A stretch of 64,000 bases of DNA from contig NZ_JAAHTB010000008.1 in the NCBI RefSeq assembly GCF_010692745.1, positions 82,264-146,263 of the forward strand. Reading direction: 5' to 3'. The notes under the pieces were generated by a model. It made no database searches, was not told the DNA's origin, and worked only from the letters and a program-made list of their open reading frames with translations. Of the stretch, positions 1 to 9,612 are shown piece after piece. The first letter of the stretch is position 1. Each line of letters starts with the position of its first letter. A program made the translations under genes and the position numbers. The DNA is from Methylobacterium sp. BTF04 (GTDB lineage Bacteria; Pseudomonadota; Alphaproteobacteria; Rhizobiales; Beijerinckiaceae).

Positions 1-1
1 G

Positions 2-754
2 CTCCTGCTCGATGCTCATCATGCGGCGATGCGGGCCGGCCTCGACGGCTTCACCGACGATGGAGCGCTGGCCGAATGGGCCGGACTCTCGGTGGTCGTG
101 TTCGAAGGCGATATCCGCAACCGCAAGATCACCCAGCCCACCGACCTGATCGAGGCCGATCGCAGCTTCTCCGGGTCCGACCCTGCCGCATCCGGACAGC
201 CTGGAGCCTCCGCCATGACCACCTACGTGACCCGCCTCGGCACCGGATTCGACGTGCATGCCTTCACCGATGGCGACCATGTCTGGCTTGGCGGCGTGAA
301 GATTCCCGCCGACCGCGGCGTGCTCGCCCATTCGGATGGTGACGTGGCGTTGCACGCGCTCACCGACGCGCTGCTCGGCGCCATCGCCGACGGGGATATC
401 GGCACGCATTTCCCGCCCAGCGACGAGCAGTGGCGCGGCGCCTCCTCCGATCGCTTCCTTGCCCACGCGGTGGAATTGGTGCGGGCACGCGGCGGCAAGA
501 TCGACCATCTCGACATCACGGTGCTGGCCGAGGCCCCGCGCATCGGCGCCCATCGCGAAGCGATCCGCGCCCGCATCGCCGAGATCGCCGGTGTGCCGCT
601 GACCTCGGTTTCGATCAAGGCGACCACCACCGAGAAGCTCGGCTTCGTCGGCCGCGCCGAGGGCCTCGCCGCCCAGGCCGCCGCCACGGTGCGCCTGCCG
701 GAGATCTGTGCCGAGGTTAACGCCGAAGCCGAGACCACCGAGCGCCGGGCGTGA
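2..754 (+). CDS. ispDF: IspD/IspF bifunctional enzyme, 3' part
   Basis: The reading frame is open from the window edge, so the 5' end is missing. The first ~70 residues are the end of an IspD cytidylyltransferase (motif [11 protein letters not shown]). From [17 protein letters not shown] onward it is a complete IspF domain (2-C-methyl-D-erythritol 2,4-cyclodiphosphate synthase) with the metal-ligand motif DVH and the [12 protein letters not shown] signature. Both activities belong to the MEP isoprenoid pathway in the cytoplasm. IspDF fusions are common in alphaproteobacteria. The stop overlaps the GTG start of cinA by four bases, so the two are probably co-translated. Confidence 0.93.
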   Translation, partial: LLLDAHHAAMRAGLDGFTDDGALAEWAGLSVVVFEGDIRNRKITQPTDLIEADRSFSGSDPAASGQPGASAMTTYVTRLGTGFDVHAFTDGDHVWLGGVKIPADRGVLAHSDGDVALHALTDALLGAIADGDIGTHFPPSDEQWRGASSDRFLAHAVELVRARGGKIDHLDITVLAEAPRIGAHREAIRARIAEIAGVPLTSVSIKATTTEKLGFVGRAEGLAAQAAATVRLPEICAEVNAEAETTERRA

Positions 755-1245
755 TCGACGATCCCGTCCTGCTCGCGCGTGCGGAGGCTGTGATCGCCGC
801 CTACACGGCGGCGGGGTTGCGGATCGCCACGGCCGAATCCTGCACCGGCGGCCTCGTCGCCGGGCTCCTGACGGCGGTACCGGGCTCCTCCGCGGTGGTG
901 GAGCGCGGCTTCGTCACCTATTCGAACGATGCCAAGGCCGAGGCGATCGGCGTGCCGCCCGACCTCATCGCCCGCCACGGGGCGGTGAGCGAACCGGTGG
1001 CGCGCGCCATGGCGGACGGCGCCCTCGCCCATTCGCGGGCCGACGTCGCCGTAGCGATCACCGGCATCGCCGGCCCCGGCGGCGGTACTGCCGACAAGCC
1101 GGTCGGGCTGGTGCATTTCGGCTTGGCGACGAAGAATGGACCGGTAGGCCATCGTGAGGCCCGGTACGGTGACCTCGGGCGCGCCGAGATTCGCCGACGG
1201 GCCGTGGCGGATGCCCTCGGCCTGCTCGAAAGCGCCCTGCCCTGA
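751..1245 (+). CDS. pncC: CinA C-terminal domain protein, nicotinamide-nucleotide amidohydrolase
   Basis: A 164-residue stand-alone CinA C-terminal (PncC) domain, a family that deamidates nicotinamide mononucleotide in pyridine nucleotide salvage. The signatures are [15 protein letters not shown] near residue 30 and [15 protein letters not shown] near residue 110. The length fits single-domain members that lack the N-terminal MoaB-like domain of full CinA. The GTG start overlaps the ispDF stop (GTGA), which fixes the start and suggests translational coupling. The enzymatic role comes from the family and was not tested here. Confidence 0.9.
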   Translation: MIDDPVLLARAEAVIAAYTAAGLRIATAESCTGGLVAGLLTAVPGSSAVVERGFVTYSNDAKAEAIGVPPDLIARHGAVSEPVARAMADGALAHSRADVAVAITGIAGPGGGTADKPVGLVHFGLATKNGPVGHREARYGDLGRAEIRRRAVADALGLLESALP

Positions 1246-1250
1246 GCCGG

Positions 1251-1574
1251 GTGCGAAACGTCCTGTTCGTCTGCGGCCGCAACCGCCTGCGCAGCCCGAC
1301 CGCCGAACAGATCTTCTCGAAACGGGCCGACCTGGCCGTGGCGTCTGCCGGTATCGATCACGACGCCGACGAGGTGCTGAGCACCGAGCATCTCGCCTGG
1401 GCGGAGATCGTCTTCGTGATGGAGCGCAAACATCGCGCGAAACTACAACGCCGACATCGAGCGGCCCTGAACCAAGTCCGCTTGATCTGCCTCGACATTC
1501 CGGACGTCTACGATTTCATGGAGCCGGACCTGATCCGGTTGCTCGAGGCGAAGGTCACGCCGCACCTCAGGTAG
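1251..1574 (+). CDS. Short low-molecular-weight phosphotyrosine phosphatase-like protein
   Basis: A 107-residue protein beginning five bases after cinA with a GTG start. The N-terminus has a hydrophobic strand followed by the P-loop C8-GRNRL-R14-S, which fits the CX5R(S/T) catalytic signature of LMW protein tyrosine phosphatases and the related arsenate reductases. It is shorter than the classical family (~150 residues) and ends soon after an Asp-rich stretch (DIPDVYDFMEPD) that may supply the general acid. It matches the small 'LMW-PTP family' proteins of alphaproteobacteria. The substrate is unknown, and activity is inferred from the P-loop only. Confidence 0.75.
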   Translation: MRNVLFVCGRNRLRSPTAEQIFSKRADLAVASAGIDHDADEVLSTEHLAWAEIVFVMERKHRAKLQRRHRAALNQVRLICLDIPDVYDFMEPDLIRLLEAKVTPHLR

Positions 1575-1588
1575 CGGCCGACCGTCTG

Positions 1589-2044
1589 TCAGGCGGCGCC
1601 GTAAACCCGCCCGGCGCGCGCCTCAAAGGCGTCGGTGAACTTGCGGAAGGCGCGGTCGAACATCGAACCCATGAGCAGCCCCAGAGTCCGGCTCTTGAAC
1701 TCGTAGGTGATGAAGAAATCGATGGTGCAGCCGCCGTCCGCGCCCTCCTTGAAGAGCCACCGGTTCTCGAGGTGCCGGAACGGTCCGTCGATGTACTCGG
1801 CCACGATCTTCATGTTTGCCCGATCGAGGGTGACCCGGGTGGTGAAACGCTCGCGGATCGCCTTGTAGCCCACGCCCATCTCGGCCACGAGCACCTCGAC
1901 GCCGTCCTCACCGGTCTGCCGGCGCAGGACGCGCAGGGACTCGCACAGCGGCAGGAACTCGGGGTAGCGCTCCACGTCGGCGACGAGGTCGTACATCTGC
2001 TGCGGTGAATGGCGCACCGCGCGGTCGATCCGGAAAGACGGCAT
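1589..2044 (-). CDS. RatA/COQ10-family START-like protein
   Basis: A 151-residue polyketide cyclase/START-fold protein of the COQ10/RatA family, with the N-terminal signature VRHSPQQMYDLVADVERYPEFLPLC. In eukaryotes and some bacteria the family binds ubiquinone and supports respiration. The E. coli member RatA was described as a ribosome-association toxin, so automatic toxin names are doubtful here and no antitoxin gene is adjacent. The ATG lies six bases after the lipA stop, which makes it the last gene of the minus-strand run that includes lipA. Confidence 0.88.
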   Translation of the reverse strand: MPSFRIDRAVRHSPQQMYDLVADVERYPEFLPLCESLRVLRRQTGEDGVEVLVAEMGVGYKAIRERFTTRVTLDRANMKIVAEYIDGPFRHLENRWLFKEGADGGCTIDFFITYEFKSRTLGLLMGSMFDRAFRKFTDAFEARAGRVYGAA

Positions 2045-2050
2045 GAAGAC

Positions 2051-3022
2051 TCAGGCGTTGGCGGAATGCGCGAGACGGGCGACGCGGGCCGCCTTCAATC
2101 GCGAAAAATCCTCGCCGGCATGGTGGGAGGAACGGGTCAGCGGCGTTGCCGAGACGAGCAGGAAACCCTTGGAATACGCTGTCGTCTCCAGGGACTTGAA
2201 CTCGTCGGGCGGCATGAAACGCACCACCTCGTGGTGCTTCTTCGTCGGTTGCAGATACTGTCCGACCGTGAGGAAGTCGACATCTGCCGAACGCAGGTCG
2301 TCCATGAGCTGGACCACCTCGTTCCGCTCCTCACCGAGGCCGACCATGATGCCGGATTTGGTAAAGATCGTCGGATCGAGCTCCTTGACCCGCTGCAGCA
2401 GCCGCACCGAATGGAAGTAGCGGGCGCCGGGCCGTACGGTGAGGTAGTTGCCCGGTACCGTCTCGAGGTTGTGGTTGAACACATCGGGGCGGGCCGCGAC
2501 CACCACTTCGAGCGCACCGTCCTTGCGCAGGAAATCGGGGGTCAGGATCTCGATGGTCGTGGCGGGGCTGCGGGCGCGGATCGCCCGGATGGTCTGGGCG
2601 AAATGCTCGGCGCCGCCATCGGCGAGATCGTCGCGATCCACCGAGGTGATCACCACGTGGTGCAGTCCGAGCTTGGCCACCGAATCCGCGACGTTGTCGG
2701 GCTCGCGCGCATCGAGGCCCTGCGGCAGGCCCGTGCGCACGTTGCAGAAGGCGCAGGCCCGCGTGCAGGTGTCGCCCATGATCATGAAGGTGGCGTGCTT
2801 CTTCTCCCAGCACTCGCCGATATTGGGGCAGCCCGCTTCCTCGCACACCGTGACGAGACCGTGTTCCTTGACGATGGCACGGGTCTCGGCCCAGCCGGCC
2901 GAGCCGGGCGCCTTCACCCGAATCCAGTCGGGCTTGCGCTGGATCGGCTGATCCGGGCGATGCGCCTTCTCGGGATGCCGCGGCCGCTGGTCGTTTCGGA
3001 GAAGGTCGAGGACGACGGCCAT
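2051..3022 (-). CDS. lipA: Lipoyl synthase LipA
   Basis: A radical-SAM enzyme that inserts two sulfurs into the octanoyl group carried on lipoyl domains. Both iron-sulfur sites are visible: the auxiliary cluster cysteines C60, C65 and C71 ([12 protein letters not shown]) and the radical-SAM CX3CX2C at C86, C90 and C93 (CTRACAFC). The C-terminal SSHHAGEDF corresponds to the family serine ligand. I chose the ATG at 3022 ([11 protein letters not shown], 323 aa); an in-frame upstream ATG at 3127 would add 35 residues that do not resemble LipA. It lies close to the pyruvate dehydrogenase genes whose E1-beta and E2 subunits carry lipoyl domains; lipB, its partner, is about 58 kb away. Confidence 0.96.
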   Translation of the reverse strand: MAVVLDLLRNDQRPRHPEKAHRPDQPIQRKPDWIRVKAPGSAGWAETRAIVKEHGLVTVCEEAGCPNIGECWEKKHATFMIMGDTCTRACAFCNVRTGLPQGLDAREPDNVADSVAKLGLHHVVITSVDRDDLADGGAEHFAQTIRAIRARSPATTIEILTPDFLRKDGALEVVVAARPDVFNHNLETVPGNYLTVRPGARYFHSVRLLQRVKELDPTIFTKSGIMVGLGEERNEVVQLMDDLRSADVDFLTVGQYLQPTKKHHEVVRFMPPDEFKSLETTAYSKGFLLVSATPLTRSSHHAGEDFSRLKAARVARLAHSANA

Positions 3023-3135
3023 GCCACACCGCGGAGTCTGCCCGCGACAGGCGGACAAGGTCCCTTGACGTAAGCCCTCGAACACGAAGCTGCAAACCCA
3101 CCGCGTTGCGATCGCGCGACACGGCATCCCATTCG

Positions 3136-4332
3136 TCAGGCGTTGCTGGCCGCTCCCGCCTTCATCGCCGCCGTCGGGGACCGATTGAGGCTGGCGGACA
3201 GTTGCGCCTCGAAATCCGACAGGTGTCCGAACCGCGAAAGCTTGTGAAAATAATCGAAGGACCAGCGCGGGTCTGTCCGCTCGACCTGATCCCGACGCGC
3301 ATCCCGGTTTGTGTGCCGCGCTGCGGTTTCCCGCAAACCGTCGATGAAGGTGTTGAAGCGCTCACGCTCGATGGTCATCAGCCGCAAGGTCGTGGCACGC
3401 ACGTAGTCGGGCGGAATGGCCCGCGCCTTCATGGCTGCGACACCGTCCTGCACGGCGCGGGGGTCGTCCGCAACGATGAGGGTCGTGTCCGGATGGAAGA
3501 AGGTGTCGCGCCCGCCCTGGCTGCGGGTGGAGACCACCGGCAATCCCGCCAGCAGGTACTCGCTGCTCGCGTACATGGCGCCTTCCAGGCGGGAGAGGCA
3601 CAGACCGACATGGGCGGAGGCCATCGCCGCGTTCACGCGCAGATGGTCCATCGCGACGACGTCATCGGCGCCGATGTCGTTGAGGATCGTGTGGCCATGC
3701 GGCAAGGCGCGAACGAAGCGGTCGAGCTGCGCCCGTTTCAAGTGCGGCGACCAACTCTTGAACATCTTGGTCACATAGGCGCAGCTCGGCACGAGACGGG
3801 CCAATTCGTGCCGCTTGAAGGGCGCGAGCTGGGCATTGTAGATCGCGTCGCACCGCCGTTCCTGTCCCGGAATCGGATGGTACATCGTCTCGTCGATGAA
3901 CATGTTCTGCGGGATCAGGTGCACGTCGACCCCGAGCTTTCGCAGCAACAGCTCCTCGGCCTGGGTATTGGCCATGAGGATGAGCCGCGCGCGGGGATGC
4001 GCTCTACGGAAGCGACGATGCTGTGCCGCCAAGGCCAGGGCGAAGGCGCGGCGTTCGAGGCTCATGGTGATCGGTTGCAGGAAGACCAGCGGTTCGTCGG
4101 GAAACCGCGCCGCGAGGTAATGGGCTGCGCCGAACGGCCAGGGTTGTGGCTGGCAGCAGAAGATCGGTGGATCGAGACTGAGGAACTGCGCCATGATGGG
4201 CGTGGCCGGATCCCAATTCCGTGGCGGCCGAATGAACAGGCCCCGCAGACCGATCACCTGACTCACGAGCGGGACACTGAACAGGAACGGGTATTGCAGC
4301 GTGTGCAGGCCGAGCATGAGCGAAAACCTCAT
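3136..4332 (-). CDS. Glycosyltransferase, GT4-like
   Basis: A 398-residue protein whose C-terminal half has the donor-site motif of GT-B glycosyltransferases: E-GAMYASS-E (EX7E) followed by [16 protein letters not shown]. The N-terminal half is poorly conserved and starts with [16 protein letters not shown]. It probably transfers a sugar to a surface polysaccharide or glycan; donor and acceptor cannot be read from sequence. It sits between lpdA and lipA but is separated from lpdA by 395 bp with a hairpin, so it is probably its own transcription unit. It looks like an insertion into an otherwise metabolic gene run. Confidence 0.72.
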   Translation of the reverse strand: MRFSLMLGLHTLQYPFLFSVPLVSQVIGLRGLFIRPPRNWDPATPIMAQFLSLDPPIFCCQPQPWPFGAAHYLAARFPDEPLVFLQPITMSLERRAFALALAAQHRRFRRAHPRARLILMANTQAEELLLRKLGVDVHLIPQNMFIDETMYHPIPGQERRCDAIYNAQLAPFKRHELARLVPSCAYVTKMFKSWSPHLKRAQLDRFVRALPHGHTILNDIGADDVVAMDHLRVNAAMASAHVGLCLSRLEGAMYASSEYLLAGLPVVSTRSQGGRDTFFHPDTTLIVADDPRAVQDGVAAMKARAIPPDYVRATTLRLMTIERERFNTFIDGLRETAARHTNRDARRDQVERTDPRWSFDYFHKLSRFGHLSDFEAQLSASLNRSPTAAMKAGAASNA

Positions 4333-4727
4333 CGCCGCCGCCGGGCGTCGAACAGTGCGGCCGAGGCCTCGGGTTTTTACAATTCCGCTGTGTCTTGGCT
4401 ACGAAAACTTTTCCGGGACGTCTTGTCTCGATCCCTGTCGATTGGCCCGGGACTGGCTGGCCCGAAAAAGGTTCTGCTTGCCGGACCTCTCCGCACTCTT
4501 CGAATGACCGCTTCCGGTTACTGATCGAAGGTCGGAGGGCGCGAGTCTTTGTTCGCTGTACTCGGTGCTCCGAACGGCGTCGGCGGCCAAAGACGGACTT
4601 GGCCCGTGACCAGCAACGATCAGCCCCCCTGAGCGATGGCGGCGGAAGGGCCGCTTCGCACGTGGGCCTGAGACGGCCGCCTGCGCTGGGCTCGCAGGCG
4701 GCCGAGGTCGTCTGATGTCACCGACGA
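4333..4727. other. Intergenic region between glycosyltransferase and lpdA
   Basis: About 395 bp with no convincing gene; the short open frames on both strands have no recognisable features. It holds the putative terminator hairpin of lpdA at 4675-4703 and must contain the promoter of the minus-strand glycosyltransferase. Confidence 0.5.
4675..4703 (-). terminator. Hairpin downstream of lpdA
   Basis: A perfect 11-bp inverted repeat (GGCCGCCTGCG, 7-nt loop, CGCAGGCGGCC), 25 bp past the lpdA stop. It has no T-tract on either side, so it may be a terminator that needs help or a 3'-end protecting stem-loop. Confidence 0.5.
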
Positions 4728-6167
4728 TCAGCTATGGATCACCTTGCCATACGCATCGAGCACGCTTTCGTGCATCATCTCGGACAGGGTCGGGTGCGGG
4801 AAGACCGTGTGCATCAGGTCCTCCTCGGTGGTCTCGAGGTTCATGGCGACGACGTAGCCCTGGATCAGCTCGGTCACTTCGGCGCCGACCATGTGGGCAC
4901 CGAGCAACTGGCCGGTCTTGGCGTCGAACACCGTCTTGACCATGCCGTCCGGCTCCCCGAGCGCGATGGCCTTGCCGTTGCCCGCGAACGGGAAGCGGCC
5001 GACCTTCACGGCGAAACCCTGCTCCTTGGCCTTGGCCTCGGTGAGCCCGACGCTGGCGATCTGCGGCTGGCAATAGGTACAGCCGGGGATCTTGGCCTTG
5101 TCCATGGCGTGGGTGTGCAGGCCCTTGATCGTCTCGACGCAGAGGACGCCCTCGTGCTCGGCCTTGTGGGCGAGCATCGGCGGCCCGGCGACGTCGCCGA
5201 TGGCGTAGACGCCCGGGACGTTGGTGCGCCCCAGCCCATCGGTGACGACGATACCGCGATCGATCTTGAGGCCGATCTTTTCCAGCCCGAGATTCTCGAT
5301 GTTGCCGACGACGCCCACCGCCGAGATCAGCTTTTCCGCGCTCAATTGCTGCGATTTGCCGTCCGTCGTCTCGATCGTGGCGGTGACGGAGTCGGCCGAC
5401 TTCTCCACCTTGGTGACCTTCGCGCCGGTCAGGATCTTGATGCCCTGCTTCTCGAAGCGCTTGCGCGCGAGCCCGGCGATCTCCGCATCCTCGACGGGGA
5501 GGATCTGCGGCAGGAGCTCGATCACCGTCACCTCCGCACCCATGGTGCGATAGAACGAGGCGAACTCGATACCGATGGCGCCCGAGCCCATCACGAGGAG
5601 CGACTTCGGCATGGTCTCGGGGACCATCGCCTCGTAGTAGGTCCAGATCTGCTTCTTGTCCGGCTCGATGCCCGGAATGGCGCGGGGCCGTGCCCCGGTG
5701 GCGATGATGATGTGCTTTGCGCTGTAGGAGCCCGCGGCGAGCGCGCCCTTGGGGGCCGGCGCGCGACTGGTCTCCTTGACGGTGACCTTGCCGGGCTGGT
5801 TGCCCTGGGCTCCGGCCTCGATGGTCGCTTCGCCCCAGATGACGTCGACCTTGTTCTTCTTCAGCAGCATGCCGACGCCGCCGTTGAGACGGGCCGAGAC
5901 GCCGCGTGAGCGCTTGACGATGGCGGCCGTGTCAAAGCCGACCTTCTCCGCCGAGAGGCCGTAATCGCCGGCATGCTGCATGTAGTGGTAGATTTCGGCC
6001 GAGCGCAGCAGGGCTTTGGTCGGGATGCAGCCCCAGTTCAGGCAGATGCCACCGAGATGCTCACGGTCGATCACCGCAGTCTTGAACCCGAGCTGCGCCG
6101 CGCGGATCGCCGCTACGTAGCCGCCGGGTCCGGCGCCGATGATGAGGATGTCATAGGTGTCGGCCAT
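4728..6167 (-). CDS. lpdA: Dihydrolipoyl dehydrogenase (E3)
   Basis: A 479-residue FAD disulfide oxidoreductase that reoxidises dihydrolipoyl groups of the 2-oxoacid dehydrogenase complex and makes NADH. Visible features are the FAD Rossmann motif GAGPGGYVA near residue 11, the redox pair C42/C47 in GGICLNWGCIPTKAL, a second NAD-binding glycine motif (MGSGAIGIEF), and the C-terminal HPTLSEMMHE with the catalytic His-Glu pair. The length is normal. It is the last pdh gene of the minus-strand cluster, 72 bp after pdhC, with an imperfect palindrome in that gap. Confidence 0.97.
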   Translation of the reverse strand: MADTYDILIIGAGPGGYVAAIRAAQLGFKTAVIDREHLGGICLNWGCIPTKALLRSAEIYHYMQHAGDYGLSAEKVGFDTAAIVKRSRGVSARLNGGVGMLLKKNKVDVIWGEATIEAGAQGNQPGKVTVKETSRAPAPKGALAAGSYSAKHIIIATGARPRAIPGIEPDKKQIWTYYEAMVPETMPKSLLVMGSGAIGIEFASFYRTMGAEVTVIELLPQILPVEDAEIAGLARKRFEKQGIKILTGAKVTKVEKSADSVTATIETTDGKSQQLSAEKLISAVGVVGNIENLGLEKIGLKIDRGIVVTDGLGRTNVPGVYAIGDVAGPPMLAHKAEHEGVLCVETIKGLHTHAMDKAKIPGCTYCQPQIASVGLTEAKAKEQGFAVKVGRFPFAGNGKAIALGEPDGMVKTVFDAKTGQLLGAHMVGAEVTELIQGYVVAMNLETTEEDLMHTVFPHPTLSEMMHESVLDAYGKVIHS

Positions 6168-6181
6168 GGGGCGCTCCTAAT

Positions 6182-6217
6182 CCCCTCCCTTATGGGGAGG
6201 GGTCGGGGGTGAGGGCT
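6182..6217. repeat. Intergenic palindromic G/C-rich element
   Basis: An 8-bp inverted repeat (CCCCTCCC...GGGAGGGG) followed by a G-rich TCGGGGGTGAGGG tail, in the 72-bp gap between pdhC and lpdA. It has the form of the dispersed palindromic elements often seen between proteobacterial genes. I saw no second copy in this window, so its repeat status is inferred. It may act as a processing or attenuation site that adjusts lpdA relative to pdhC. Confidence 0.45.
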
Positions 6218-6239
6218 AGCGAGGGTGGCGTTACCGAAG

Positions 6240-7622
6240 TCAGACCAGCATGCCCATCGGGCTCTCGATCAGTGCCTTGAAGGCCGAGATCAGCTCGGCG
6301 CCCAGTGCCCCGTCGAGCACCCGGTGATCGCAGGACATGGTGGCGGTCATCACCTGGACCACGGCCGGCGCGCCGTCCTTGACCACGACGCGCTTCTCGC
6401 CCGCACCCACCGCTAGGATCGAGGATTGCGGCGGGTTGATCACCGCGGTGAAGTGCTTGATGCCGAACATGCCGAGGTTCGACACGGAGGTGACGCCGCC
6501 CTGGTATTCGTCGGGCTTGAGCTTCTTGGCGCGGGCGCGGGCCGCGAAGTCCTTCATCTCGTTCGAGATGGTGGAGAGGGTCTTCTGGTCGGCCCTACGG
6601 ATCACCGGGGTGAACAGGCCACCGTCGATCGCGACGGCGACGCCGACCTCGGCGTTGTTGAAGCGGAGGATTCTATCCTCAGCCCAGACGGCGTTGGCCG
6701 CCGGCACCCGCATCAGAGCGAGGCCCATCGCCTTGATGACGAAGTCGTTGACCGAGAGCTTGAACAGCGGCTTGCCGTCCTTCGTCGTGCCGGCGCTCTT
6801 GTTGAGCTGCTCGCGCAGGGCCATCAGCGCGTCGAGTTCGCAATCCACAGTGAGGTAGAAGTGCGGCGCCACCTGCATCGCCTCGGTGAGGCGCTTGGCG
6901 ATGGTCTTGCGCATGCCGTCGAGCGGCACCTCCTCGTAGGAGCCCTTGGCGTAGAAGCCGCGAACCTGATCGGTGGTGAGGCCGACAGGACCGCTGGCAC
7001 CGGCGGGGGCGGCTGCCTTCGGCGGCGCTGCGGCGGGAGTGGACGCGGCTGCGGTCGGCGCCGGCGCGGCCTTGGTTGTGCCGCTGGCCATGGCGGCGCG
7101 CACGTCGCGCTCGATGATCCGGCCATGCGGGCCGGAGCCCGTCACCGCCGAGAGGTCGACGCCCTCCTGGCCGGCGATGCGGCGGGCGAGCGGCGACGCG
7201 ACGATGCGACCGCCGGTGGCCGGCGCCGATGCCGGTTTGGCACCTTCCGGGGCCGCATCCACGCGGGCATAGGCCATGGTGCCGCCGCCGGGCGTGGAGT
7301 TCTGCGCCGGGGCCTCGGCTTTGGGAGCAGGCGCCGCAGCACCGCCGGCAGCGGGGGCCTGGATGCTGGCCGGGTCTTCGCCTTCGGTGGCGATGATCGC
7401 GATCAGGTCGTTCACCGGCACGTCCGCCGTGCCTTCGGCGACCAGGATCTTGGCGAGTACGCCCTCGTCGATCGCCTCGACCTCCATCGTTGCCTTGTCG
7501 GTCTCGATCTCGGCGAGGACGTCACCGGATTTAACCAGGTCGCCCTCTTTCTTGAGCCACTTGGCGAGGTTGCCCTTTTCCATCGTCGGCGACAGGGCGG
7601 GCATCAGGACGTTGATCGGCAT
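6240..7622 (-). CDS. pdhC: Pyruvate dehydrogenase E2, dihydrolipoamide acetyltransferase
   Basis: A 460-residue E2 subunit that transfers acetyl from the lipoyl arm to CoA. Domains in order: one lipoyl domain (residues 1-80, lipoylated K43 in [11 protein letters not shown]), an Ala/Pro-rich linker, a peripheral subunit-binding domain ([15 protein letters not shown], ~145-180), another Ala/Pro linker, and the catalytic domain from ~230, ending in [15 protein letters not shown] with the catalytic His433 and Asp437. It has one lipoyl domain rather than the three of E. coli; the E1-beta subunit here carries another. It is encoded between a DUF5076-like gene and lpdA in the pdh cluster. Confidence 0.96.
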   Translation of the reverse strand: MPINVLMPALSPTMEKGNLAKWLKKEGDLVKSGDVLAEIETDKATMEVEAIDEGVLAKILVAEGTADVPVNDLIAIIATEGEDPASIQAPAAGGAAAPAPKAEAPAQNSTPGGGTMAYARVDAAPEGAKPASAPATGGRIVASPLARRIAGQEGVDLSAVTGSGPHGRIIERDVRAAMASGTTKAAPAPTAAASTPAAAPPKAAAPAGASGPVGLTTDQVRGFYAKGSYEEVPLDGMRKTIAKRLTEAMQVAPHFYLTVDCELDALMALREQLNKSAGTTKDGKPLFKLSVNDFVIKAMGLALMRVPAANAVWAEDRILRFNNAEVGVAVAIDGGLFTPVIRRADQKTLSTISNEMKDFAARARAKKLKPDEYQGGVTSVSNLGMFGIKHFTAVINPPQSSILAVGAGEKRVVVKDGAPAVVQVMTATMSCDHRVLDGALGAELISAFKALIESPMGMLV

Positions 7623-7668
7623 CGGCGGTTATCCTGATCGGAAGCGGGCTGGCGTTGGTCTGGTTCGT

Positions 7669-7962
7669 TCAGTTCAGGGTGTTCGCACCGGAGGACTCAT
7701 CCGGATCGAATTTCTCGGATTCGAGTCCGGCGCGAATGCGCTCGAAGGCGTCCTCCTCCGACATCTCGGTCTCCAGCGCGTAGACGCGGGCCGCCTGTCG
7801 GGCGAGATCGATCAGAAGCCGGCCCCAGGTGAAGGGATCGTCGAACGAGCGCCGCAGCGCGACGCTCACCGCGCCGTCGACCACGCTGGCCCGGACGACC
7901 TCGATGCCACCGTTCTCGACGGCATCGGGTGGGGCGGAGAGTTCTACGAATTTATCCGTCAT
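7669..7962 (-). CDS. DUF5076-like protein within the pdh operon
   Basis: A 97-residue acidic protein (MTDKFVELSAPP...) without signal peptide or membrane segment. It resembles the DUF5076 family, which is found beside pdh genes in Rhizobiales; that assignment is from memory of the family. I chose the ATG at 7962; an upstream ATG at 7992 would add ten residues. It lies 54 bp after pdhB and 46 bp before pdhC on the same strand, so it is almost certainly co-transcribed with the complex. No function is known to me; a regulatory or assembly role is only a guess from position. Confidence 0.8.
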   Translation of the reverse strand: MTDKFVELSAPPDAVENGGIEVVRASVVDGAVSVALRRSFDDPFTWGRLLIDLARQAARVYALETEMSEEDAFERIRAGLESEKFDPDESSGANTLN

Positions 7963-8016
7963 GATCCTCGGCTCCACGTCCCTCGCCGTCACGACGCGGG
8001 ACGAGCGCTGGGTTTT

Positions 8017-9465
8017 TTAGCGGTAGCAGACGGCTTTGACCGCCTCGATCACCTCGGCGACGTTGGGCAGCGCGAGCTTTTCGAGGTTGGCGGCATACGG
8101 CATCGGGACGTCCTTGCCGGTGACGCGCAGGACCGGGGCGTCGAGATAGTCGAAGGCATCGACCATCAGGCGGGCCGAGATCTCGGCGCCGATTCCCGAT
8201 TGCGGGAAGCCTTCCTCCACGGTGACACAGCGACCGGTCTTCTTCACCGACTCGATGACCGTATCGGTGTCCATCGGGCGCAGGGTGCGCAGGTCGATCA
8301 CCTCGGCCTCGATGCCCTGCTCGGCAAGCGCCTGCGCGGCCTTCAGCGCATAGGTCATGCCGATGGAGAACGAGACGATCGTCACATCGGTGCCGGGGCG
8401 GTGGATGCGGGCCTTGCCGATGGGCAGCACGAAATCGTCGAGCTTCGGCACCGGGAAGCTCTGGCCGTAGAGAATTTCGTTCTCGAGGAAGATGATCGGG
8501 TTCGGGTCGCGGATCGCCGCCTTGAGCAGGCCCTTGGCGTCCGACGCCGTGTAGGGCGCGATCACCTTGAGGCCGGGCACGCTGGAGTACCACGACGAGT
8601 AATCGTGGCTGTGCTGGGCGCCGACGCGGGCCGCCGCACCGTTGGGGCCGCGGAACACGATCGGACAGCCGAGCTGGCCGCCGGACATGTAGAGGGTCTT
8701 GGCCGCCGAGTTGATGATGTGGTCGATCGCCTGCATGGCGAAGTTGAAGGTCATGAACTCGACGATGGGGCGCAGGCCGGTATAGGCGGCACCCACTGCG
8801 ATACCTGCAAAACCGTGCTCTGTGATCGGTGTATCGACCACGCGGCGCGCACCGAATTCCTGCAGCAGACCTTGGGTGATCTTGTAGGCGCCCTGGTATT
8901 CGGCGACCTCCTCGCCGATCACGAAGACGGAGTCCTCGCGGCGCATCTCCTCGGCCATGGCGTCGCGAAGCGCCTCGCGCACGGTGGTGGTGACCATCTC
9001 GGTCCCTTCCGGGAACTCGGCCATCACCGGGGCCGGCGTCTTGTTGGTGATCACCGCCGGGCTCGCCGGCGCATTGGCCTTGTCGTCGCCGGTCTTGGCG
9101 GTCGCGGCCGGCGCCGAGGCATGCCCTTCCGCCTGCATCGTCGGGGTCGGGGCGGGCTGGCCAACGGAATCGGCGCCGTCGGCCTTCTTGCCACCACCTG
9201 CCGCCGCCGCGGCGACGTCTTCGCCGTCCGCCGCGATGATCGCGATCGGGGTGTTGACCTTCACCCCCTCGGTGCCCTCGGCGATGAGGATTTTGGCGAG
9301 TACGCCCTCGTCGATGGCCTCGACCTCCATCGTCGCCTTGTCGGTCTCGATCTCGGCGAGGACGTCGCCGGATTTCACCGGGTCGCCCTCTTTCTTGAGC
9401 CATTTGGCGAGCTTCCCCTCTTCCATGGTCGGAGAGAGGGCGGGCATCAGGATGTCGGTCGCCAT
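8017..9465 (-). CDS. pdhB: Pyruvate dehydrogenase E1 beta with N-terminal lipoyl domain
   Basis: A 482-residue protein. Residues 1-80 form a lipoyl domain (K43 in [11 protein letters not shown]), followed by a Gly/Ala-rich linker (~85-155) and the E1-beta transketolase-type pyrimidine domain ([14 protein letters not shown] onward). With PdhA it decarboxylates pyruvate using thiamine diphosphate and acetylates lipoyl groups. A lipoylated E1-beta is typical of alphaproteobacteria. I chose the ATG at 9465 because the lipoyl domain begins there ([17 protein letters not shown]); the 39-residue upstream extension looks non-coding. The lipoyl DNA is nearly identical to that of pdhC. Confidence 0.96.
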   Translation of the reverse strand: MATDILMPALSPTMEEGKLAKWLKKEGDPVKSGDVLAEIETDKATMEVEAIDEGVLAKILIAEGTEGVKVNTPIAIIAADGEDVAAAAAGGGKKADGADSVGQPAPTPTMQAEGHASAPAATAKTGDDKANAPASPAVITNKTPAPVMAEFPEGTEMVTTTVREALRDAMAEEMRREDSVFVIGEEVAEYQGAYKITQGLLQEFGARRVVDTPITEHGFAGIAVGAAYTGLRPIVEFMTFNFAMQAIDHIINSAAKTLYMSGGQLGCPIVFRGPNGAAARVGAQHSHDYSSWYSSVPGLKVIAPYTASDAKGLLKAAIRDPNPIIFLENEILYGQSFPVPKLDDFVLPIGKARIHRPGTDVTIVSFSIGMTYALKAAQALAEQGIEAEVIDLRTLRPMDTDTVIESVKKTGRCVTVEEGFPQSGIGAEISARLMVDAFDYLDAPVLRVTGKDVPMPYAANLEKLALPNVAEVIEAVKAVCYR

Positions 9466-9612
9466 GAGGTACTCGTCGTCGATCGAGGATGAAGCGGGCG
9501 GCCCTGGAGCCGTTTCCGTGAGAACGGAATCGGCTGCCTGTCTTGAGCGTCGGCGCGTTATCGTCCCGTCAGCCGGGTCCATCCAACGCCACGACGCGGT
9601 CGAGAACGCGGC

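Noticed and set aside
1589..2044. Toxin of a type II toxin-antitoxin system
   Set aside because: The RatA name suggests this, but no antitoxin gene is adjacent and COQ10-like proteins usually serve ubiquinone function.
7276..9492. Open frame of 738 codons on the + strand
   Set aside because: Antisense to pdhC, the DUF5076-like gene and pdhB; composition is that of a mirror frame, and the minus-strand genes are certain.
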